Assembly: GCA_948567375.1 (NCBI GenBank)
Contig: OX419760.1
Coordinates: 12,958,001-13,022,000 of the forward strand
Length of the DNA: 64,000 nucleotides
Origin: Lunularia cruciata
Lineage: Eukaryota; Streptophyta; Marchantiopsida; Lunulariales; Lunulariaceae
Direction: 5' to 3'
Made by a program: the position numbers and the translations under genes. Of this stretch, positions 57,260 to 64,000 are shown piece by piece; positions within the stretch are counted from its first letter, which is position 1; the number at the start of each line of letters is the position of its first letter. The notes beneath the pieces are model-generated. The model was not told where the DNA came from, searched no databases, and was given only the letters and a program-made list of their open reading frames with translations.

Positions 57260-58513
57260 TGAATGTTGTAGCGTGAAGAAGAAGAGCGCCTAAAGATCCA
57301 ATCCACTTTTTTTGAAACCAAACGCAAGGCGTTGGACTTTCAACTTCTTCACAAAGTGCAAGAAGCACTGCAAAAACTTGACCAAAAGAAAAAGGAAGGT
57401 GGTTGGCAAGGCTACTTTGCATCTCCATCTTCCAAGAGGAAGAAAGAATTGAGCGAGCAGACATATTTGCTACGACCTAGTACACTGACTTCCCCTAAAG
57501 CTATAAAGGAAGTCGCTTTTCTAAAGAACTTTGTTTGAGAAAAAACAACACAAACACTAACGGAAGAAGAGTGTCAACACCTTCTACACACGATTCCCTG
57601 ATTGTCTCAAAGGAATTTTGAAGAACACTCCGAAGGTGTTGAACCTGATTCTTCCACTCGAGTTGAAGTTGACACACTCAGAGAAGAAATTGTCGAGTAA
57701 GATCCTACTCTGAACTTGACTAATTGGAACCCCTAGGCTGACAACACAACGTTGATACTAGCCAACCCCTCAATTCCATCAAGTTCAAACTTATCACAGT
57801 TGATTCCACCAATTCAAATGATGACTTCGTTGCCTGTCACCCAACACGCCTATCAAAAGTACAAGGGGACAAAACAAGACAAAGACTCCAAAGAATTCAT
57901 CAAAGAATTTGAAGTCATCTCCTTTGCCAACAAGCAACATAACTCGGCGGATCGACTGAGAATTTTCCCAAGTCTGCTCCTAAAGAAAGCTCGGAGCTGG
58001 TACACCCATGTAACCTAGAAGCGGTTTGTACCGGCGGATTGGGCAGACTTGAGAAACAATTTCTTGGAATGCTTCTGGGAAGTTGATTATAACACGAGTG
58101 TCTTTGCGGCACTGAATGATTTGGACAGAGGCAAGAAGGAGAAGTTGAGAGACTACTCTGAGTGGTTCATGGCGCTCTTGAACAGAGTTTTGAAGCAATC
58201 GAGTGTGGTGGGTTACTCTGATGCCCAAGCTATTACTTGGTTCCTGGGAGGAATTTCACTAGAGAATTGGATCTTTGCCAAGGAGAGGAATGTCACTTCC
58301 TTGGACAAAGTACTCACTACAAGGCGGCTCACTCTCACTCTACCGGCAATCAAAGAAACTGGGAGAAGAAAGGCAAGAAGCCCAGAAGGAGAGCTTCTTG
58401 CAGTACATCCCCTTCTTCGGAAGAATCCTCCACGTCTTCAAGTTCTTCCTTGGAATTTGAAGAAGAATCAAAGCCAAGAAGAATATAAATACAAGGGAGT
58501 AAGAAACCAATGA
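57260..58513 (+). pseudogene. gag of element D
   Basis: A single frame with a few stops: FQLLHKVQEALQKLDQKKK (57341 onward), then 57752-58513 with YQKYKGTKQDKDSKEFIKEF, ILPS-like FPSLLLKKARSWYTH, a stop at 58016, then DLRNNFLECFWEVDYN, RDYSEWFMALLNRVL and ITWFLGGI. The pattern (K.F...F, A..W, F...F) is that of gypsy capsid. A zinc knuckle lies further on. Confidence 0.75.
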
Positions 58514-59491
58514 CACCCCCAGCAAAGAGTGTACATGAGGCTGATACCAAGCTAGATGCTCTCATAAAGGAGTTTTTGGATTTTAAGATCCAGATGACTG
58601 GAGCAAAGGACCGGAGGAAGCCTCCATCATTTGGCAGATCTAATGTATGATGCACTGCGTGTGGCAAGTCAGGCTATGCAAACACGGAATGCAATACTCA
58701 TAATGCATTCCCAGTGCAGCAGATTGATTGGGTTCCGAGATGGAACCAAGAAGAAGAAGAGGAGGTGGTGTACCAAACCCAAGAGGTACCGCCTTAGGCA
58801 AGCACATCGTATCAAGGTCTGAGGTACGGATCAGGGGAGTATAACCCCAATGCTCCTCCACAAAGACCACCAATGAGCAACCAAAACCGACCTCAGAATG
58901 TTGCACTTGGAGCATGTTACAATTGTGGCTCAATGGGACATTGATCTCCAAACTATCTGGAGCCAAGACGGAAAATTGGGTATGTTCCCCTTTGTGAGAA
59001 TTGTAAAGGATCAGGGGATGAGGGCAACCGATGCCCTCATCCCTTGAACCCAAAGCCGCCTGTAAAATATGTACAGACCCCGGCTGAGAGTGTTGCGCTT
59101 CAGGCAAAGGGTGATACCCTTGTAAATTATATAACACTTGAGGAGGAGAGACCTCAAGAAGGGAGCCCGGCCTCAACAAGAGAATGGCCAGACCTTGATA
59201 TTTTGAAGGTTGAGACGCGCGCTGGCAAGAAGAAGCATGATCCCAAGGAACTGAGTATGACCTTGTCATCCTCACAAAAGGCAAAGAGGCTGCGCCTAAA
59301 GTCAATCCTTTCTGCCAAGGAGGAAAAGATCCTCGCAAAATCCAAAGCTAAAGCCTTGCAGAAAGAGCTCAAGGAAGTGGTACTTAGAACCCAAGAACTG
59401 AGTTTGGAGGAGGCGACAAAGACTAAGCCTCCAATTTTTATGGCGGACATCCAATCCAAAGTAAAGGATCTAATCCAAGCCAAGGTGGGCC
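58514..59491 (+). pseudogene. gag C-terminus of element D with zinc knuckles
   Basis: Nucleocapsid knuckle C-x2-C-x4-H-x4-Y at 58915-58956 (CYNCGSMGH, last Cys changed to Tyr), followed by a second Cys cluster (CENCKGSGDEGNRC, about 59005-59035). The open stretch 59044-59491 is Lys-rich (AKRLRLKSILSAKEEKIL) and ends where the solo LTR begins. It links gag to the protease. Confidence 0.65.
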
Positions 59492-60182
59492 TATAATACC
59501 CATTTGTGCATGTGTGTGGTATTGTGATATTTAGCTTGGTATTACAAGTACTTAAGAGATATTATTTATATAGAGATAAAGGATGGTTCTACATTAGTCA
59601 TGATTAGCTAGAGTTAGTCATAGCTAAGATAGAGGGAACCTTACTTTAGAGGAGGTGGAAAAGATGAGCACCACTATTTTGGATTTTAGTGTGTTGACTT
59701 GGTATTATTCCTAGGTGTTTGGCTTTGAGGAAAGAGTTGAGAACTCTTGGGCCCGCAAGCCTTTTTGTTTTGGATTCTTCTATAGTCCAAGGATAGCCCA
59801 TGTGAAGGAATCCTTGACTTAGTGGTTGGGTCAAGATAATATCACATGCTAGGAGAATATGCCTATGTGAATGGATAATCCTTTCTACTTTTTGACTTTA
59901 CTTGACTTTTAGCCTAGTAACTTGAGTTACTCCAATAATTAGTAACTTTGGTGCGTAACTATTTCACAAGTATATAAACAAGGGGTGAGGAAGTACTCAT
60001 CATCCTTTCATTTGCAACTATCTCTCTCTCATTGAGTTCTCTAGTGAGCAATGTTTTGAGTCTTGGAGTGTTAGCCTTGGAGGAGTATGATGGAGTTGGG
60101 GTTCCTTGCTTTCTTAGTCCATGGTGCGCTACCATAATAGCCATCAGAGGTTCATCTTGAGTGAGAGACAGGATGGCCCACA
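59492..60182 (+). mobile_element. Solo LTR-C inside element D
   Basis: 691 bp from TATAATACCCATTTG to GGCCCACA, with GGCC on both sides (59488-59491 and 60183-60186). Full-length match to 45042-45731. TATA box TATATAAA at 59971-59978. It splits the element D gag-pol reading frame and must be younger than D. Confidence 0.9.
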
Positions 60183-60186
60183 GGCC

Positions 60187-60800
60187 AACCCAAGGAACCT
60201 TGGGTTAAGACCACTAGTACTCCCATCACCATCATGAAGCGTCCTGAAGTCAACTTTGAATGTGGAGAGACTTTGAATACAAAGCCAAAGGCAAAGACAA
60301 TGAAATTGGGAGGAGTACCCCAATACAATATTGTAGCAGATTTGGCAGCCACAACTACAAACGTCACATTTAAGCAATTGTGGGAAGACAGTAAGCAGTA
60401 CAAGAGGCAACTGAATTCTGCCCTCAAGATAGTAAGGGTGATGTCTATGAAAGACCTGTGCCCGCCATATATTGTATTGAACAAGAGGATCTGGGATCTC
60501 CCAAGGTTGATGCGGAGATTGCTGGGTGCATGATCACATTGATACCCATTGATTTGGGTTCCGATGTGAATGTCATGACCAAAGATGCTGCAAATCGACT
60601 GTGGTATCATAAGTTTGAGCCAACACCCCGAGTCTTGAAATTTGCAAACCAAACCAATAAGCGGCCATTAGGCATGTTGTCAAACATTACCACGATCATT
60701 GGAGGGGTGCACTTCAAGTTGAATTACATTGTGTTGCAACTAGTGACCAAAACTGGTTACACATTGTTGATCGGAAGACCCTAGTTGTATATTGCCCAAG
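60187..60800 (+). pseudogene. Aspartic protease of element D
   Basis: After a spacer (60234-60533, QYNIVADLAATTTNVTFKQLW), the frame 60458-60784 gives ITLIPIDLGSDVNVM with the D-L-G-S active site (Asp codon 60551-60553; the usual residue after Asp is Ser or Thr), VLKFANQTNKRPLG, and LLIGRP near the end. This layout (D-x-G-S... LIGRP.L) is the Ty3/gypsy protease of the Tat/Athila type. Confidence 0.75.
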
Positions 60801-61319
60801 TTGTGGTGGATTGGCACCAGTAGAAGCTGCGGTTCAAGGACATTTTGTCCAAAGATCAGAAGCTGGTGACTGTGAGTTGGACAAAGGTTCCCCATCTTGG
60901 GGAAACAAGTTTGTCAGAAGACGAGGAAAAATCTAAAGACACCTCTTCTTTGTCCTCAAAAGACTCCAAAGATGAAGTCCAAGTCAATTACTTGGAATGC
61001 TACGAGGTGGACGTAGAAGACAAAGACCCATATGACCTCACCTCGGGTGAACATGACTTGGAGGAAGGGGGTTTGATGGCAGCTAGGCTCAGATTAAGCC
61101 AAGTAAGCCATGTCAAAGGAGCCATCAACCCCGATGACTGTCAAGATGTTATCTTGACCGAAGGAAATTTTTTAAAGATAGTCACTTTGGAGGAGTTGGC
61201 AGGATATTTATAGAATTCCAGGATGTATTCGCCTTGTCTATTAATCAAATGCCAAGTATTCCATGAGAATTTGGAGAACATCGGATTGATCTGGTTGAAG
61301 GTGCAATTTTGGTTTGGTA

Positions 61320-62060
61320 GAGACAATACCGCTTGAACCCAAAGTACTCGCTTTTGGTGAAAGATGAAATTGACAAGTACTTGGGGGCCAAAATAATCTT
61401 TCCTGTCTTAAGCAGTGAATGGGTCTCACCCATTGTCATTGTCCCAAAGAAGAAAATGGGGAAGATCCGAGTGTGCCAAGATTTCCGCAAGTTAAATGCA
61501 GTCACAAGGAAGGATAATCATCCCTTGCCTTTTACTGATACAATTTTGGATCAAGTAGCTGGTCATCCTTGTTACAATTTTCTCGACAGGTTTTCAGGGT
61601 ACAATCAAGTATCCATCCGAGAAGAGGACAATGATAAAACCACATTCACTACCTATTGGGGCACTTTTGCTAACAATAAAATGCCCTTTGGGTTGTGTAA
61701 TGCTCCCGCTACTTTCCAGCGGATGATGAATTCAATCTTCAAGGATTTTCTGTGCAAATTTGTGGAAGTCTTCATTGATGATTTTTGTGTGTTTGGGCAA
61801 AGAGATGTACATTTGGATTACCTTTGCCAAACTTTTGAAAGGTGTCATTTTGCTGGTTTGTCATTACACCCAGAGAAATGCTTCTTTGCAATGAAGGAGG
61901 GAATTCTTTTGGGGCATCGGGTGTCAAGTCGATGTATTGAAGTCGATATCAAGAAGGTTAAACTAATCTCAGCTTTGGAATCTCCAAACAACATTTGGGA
62001 GCTGTGAGCCTTCTTGGGACATGTTGGATACTAGAGACACTTTGTTTCAAACTATGCGGT
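61320..62060 (+). pseudogene. Reverse transcriptase of element D
   Basis: The open frame 61333-62007 covers nearly the whole RT core: LNPKYSLLVKDEIDKYL, WVSPIVIVPKKKMGKIRVC, DFRKLNAVTRKDNHPLPF, then the MPFGLCNAPATFQRMM motif, the catalytic F-I-D-D (61771-61782), and SLHPEKCFFAMKEGILLGH. Only the ends contain stops (TAG near 61318, TGA 62005). The most intact pol domain in the window. Confidence 0.92.
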
Positions 62061-62079
62061 GCTTGCTGCACCCCTTACA

Positions 62080-62600
62080 AAGCTTCTGAAGAAATCTACA
62101 GGCTACCTGTGGGAAGCAAATCAAGAAGAAGCTTTCCAGGTATTGAAGAAGAAATTGGTTGAAGCACCAGTCATGAGGGCTCCAAATTGAGATGCCTCTT
62201 TTCATGTATATGTGGATACTTTGTCCATGGAAATTGGAGTAGTCTTGAGTCAGAAGGACAACAAGAAGAAAGATTACCCCATCTATTACGCCAGCTGACA
62301 ACTTTCAATTTCAAAAACAAACTATTTGACGACTGAAAGAGAAGCACTCGGAATCGTGTATGCCTACAAGAAATTTTGCCACTACTTGTTAGGATATGAG
62401 TTTGTCTTCTATGTTGACCATTACGCATTGCAACATTTGGTCAAGAAGGCAGATTTGTCCGGGCAAATTGCAAGATGGATCTTGTTATTACAAGAATTTA
62501 CATTTACTGTACAAGTAAGGAAGGGAGCTTCACATTTGAATGCGGACTTCTTGTCCAGGTTGGAAACTCAAGACCAGGAATGGGAGATTGAAAATTGGTT
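62080..62600 (+). pseudogene. RNase H of element D
   Basis: FHVYVDTLSMEIGVVLSQKD (62201 onward), PIYYAS, a TGA, then YLTTEREALGIVYAYKKF (62326-62380), YEFVFYVDHYALQHL and NADFLSR (about 62540-62560). Standard gypsy RNase H; broken by TGA codons near 62188 and 62296. Confidence 0.85.
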
Positions 62601-62699
62601 CCCTGATGAAGTACAATGCAAAGTACAAGGTATGCAACCAAATATCATTATATGCATACTCTCCAATGTCCTGAAGGGCTGGATCCAGAGCAGAGGATA

Positions 62700-63934
62700 G
62701 TCTTTCTCAGGAAAATGGAGTCGTATCAGCTGAAACACAACATTTTATTCAAGATGTGCAAAGATGAAGTACTTTGGTGATGCTTGGAGTCATACGAAGT
62801 CGGAGGCATAATTGAGTCTTTACACTCCAAAGCATCAGGAGGACACTATGCCTTGAAGAATACTATAAAGAAGATTCTTTCTTTGGGGTATTGGTGGCCT
62901 ACAATGTACAAAGATACGCATGCCCATATCCAAAGCTATGATGCTTGTCAAAGGACAGGAAAGCCAACTGCTACTTCCCAATGGCCTTTGAGACCAATTT
63001 TATCATTGCCCCATTTGAGAAATGGGGAATTGATTTTGTGGGACCAATACAACCAATAACCTGAGTCACAAGAAAATGCTACATTTTGGTTTTCACTGAC
63101 TATGCTACCAAGATGGTCAAAGCTGAAGCAACTTGAAGAGATGATGCAAAAACAATGGCGGAATTTTTCTTTTGAAACATCATCTCCTGATACGGATGTC
63201 CTTTGGAAGTGGTCAGTGACAGAGGGACACATTTTTTGAACTCTGTGATGGAAGCATTAACCAAATACTTTCAAATTAAACATCAAAAAATGACTCCTTA
63301 TAATTCAAAAGCAAATGGCTTAATAGAAAAGGCAAATGGGTTACTCTGCAAAATTCTGAATAAGGTGACTATCAATTATGCCTATGACTAAGACACAAAG
63401 TTACCAGCCGTGTTGTGGGCATATCAAATGACAAAAAAGATCATAGCCAAGCAAACTCTATACATCTTGGCATATGGCTTGCACCCCATACTATCAATTG
63501 AATTTGAAGTCCTAACATATCGGATTCTCTATGAGGAATGATTGTCGGAAGAAGAAAGCCAAGATCTTTGGATCCATCAACTGATGTGGTTAGACAAGAA
63601 AAGAGACAATGCAATGCAAACCACAAAAGAAGTACAAGAACAAAGGAAAGTCAAGCACGATAAGCATATCAAGCCTATGATTGTTCACGAAGGAGATTTG
63701 GTGTTGTTATACAACAATCACCAAATACTTTTTCCAAGAAAACTGCATTTAAGATGGATAGGGCCTCATCGAGTTCTTCATCTTTATGACAATGGTTCCA
63801 TTCAATTTGCAGACTTGGAAGAGAAACCATTTGCCACTCGAGTGAATGGATGGAGAGTTTGGAGATATTGGACCATAGACTCAGAAGTCTCTAAGACATC
63901 CAAGGTCTATGTTCACAGGCATGCTCACATTTGA
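62700..63934 (+). pseudogene. Integrase of element D
   Basis: Zinc-binding part: GGHYALKNTIKKILSLGYWWPTM and SYDACQRTGK (first Cys of the C-x2-C replaced by Tyr). Core: WGIDFVGP (Asp near 63032), SDRGTHFLNSVME (Asp near 63220) and ANGLIEKANGLL (Glu near 63326). The C-terminal frame 63542-63934 gives GDLVLLYNNHQILFPRKLHLRWIGPHRV, the GPY/F motif, and stops just before the polypurine tract. No chromodomain or PHD finger follows, unlike element A. Confidence 0.88.
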
Positions 63935-63943
63935 GGGAGGGGG
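63933..63943 (+). promoter_or_regulatory. Polypurine tract of element D
   Basis: GAGGGAGGGGG followed by TA and the TGTGGTACCC start of the 3' LTR. Confidence 0.85.
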
Positions 63944-63945
63944 TA

Positions 63946-64000
63946 TGTGGTACCCACATTTTTTCTTTTTCTTATTTTTGAAGAAGAAGTGTATAGAAGA
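63946..64000 (+). repeat. Start of 3' LTR of element D
   Basis: TGTGGTACCCACATTTTTTC...GAAGTGTATAGAAGA repeats the first ~50 bases at 53348. The rest is outside the window. Confidence 0.9.

Larger units (their letters stand above)
53348..64000 (+). mobile_element. Ty3/gypsy element D with very long LTRs (3' end outside window)
   Basis: The 5' LTR starts TGTGGTACCCACA at 53348; the same start recurs at 63946 right after a polypurine tract, giving an internal region of ~6.8 kb. The domain order is primer site, gag with knuckle, protease, RT, RNase H, integrase. The tRNA-Asp primer site and integrase without a chromodomain suggest the non-chromovirus Tat/Athila group (inference). The element inserted into A2 and was later hit by a solo LTR-C (59492-60182). 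It has fewer stops than element A, so it is younger. Confidence 0.85.

Noticed and set aside
58640-59338. 232-codon frame on the minus strand
   Set aside because: It lies antisense to the gag C-terminus and zinc-knuckle region of element D, whose plus-strand motifs are clear. No domain is recognisable in the antisense product.

Overview
This is nuclear DNA from a land plant with a large, repeat-rich genome. The evidence is a spliced rhodanese-like gene, plant-type Ty3/gypsy and Ty1/copia elements, a tRNA-Asp primer site, and nested, decayed retrotransposons filling most of the window. The amount of old repeat suggests a gymnosperm or fern, but the sequence does not fix the species.

Layout. 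1-5 kb: single-copy-looking DNA with one intact three-exon rhodanese-like gene on the minus strand (1171-2160). 5.2-9 kb: a patchwork of a LINE C-terminal remnant, two opposed copies of one LTR family (LTR-C), an LTR fragment of the methyltransferase family, and a short LTR with a tRNA-Met-type primer site. 9.0-20.3 kb: a decayed Ty3/gypsy element (element A) plus the 3' end of a second copy (B). 20-30 kb: AT-rich decayed DNA with a minus-strand copia gag-protease remnant, a pyrimidine-rich repeat block (26-28.5 kb) and a LINE 3' part. 30-35 kb: a gene island with an intronless, membrane-anchored SGNH/PC-esterase (NXPE-like) gene broken by two in-frame stops, a small partial duplicate of it, and several short LINE tails. 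35-49 kb: mostly unreadable old repeats with minisatellites and a solo LTR. 49-64 kb: a minus-strand gypsy remnant, then the 5' part of a second methyltransferase-family element (A2), interrupted at 53348 by a long Ty3/gypsy element (D) that runs off the window. Element D has a ~3.8-kb LTR and itself carries a solo LTR-C.

The most notable content is element A. Between its protease and reverse transcriptase lies a DNA cytosine-5 methyltransferase-like domain (motifs I, II, IV, VI, a VIII-like segment, IX and X are readable). Downstream of its integrase lies a PHD-finger-like module, also present in copy B. The order is gag (zinc knuckle) - protease - methyltransferase - RT - RNase H - integrase - PHD, so the family once carried both a possible writer and a possible reader of chromatin marks. 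Retrotransposon-borne C5-methyltransferases have been reported in dinoflagellates and charophyte algae; whether this combination has been described in land plants could not be checked here. All copies in this window are inactivated by stops and frameshifts.
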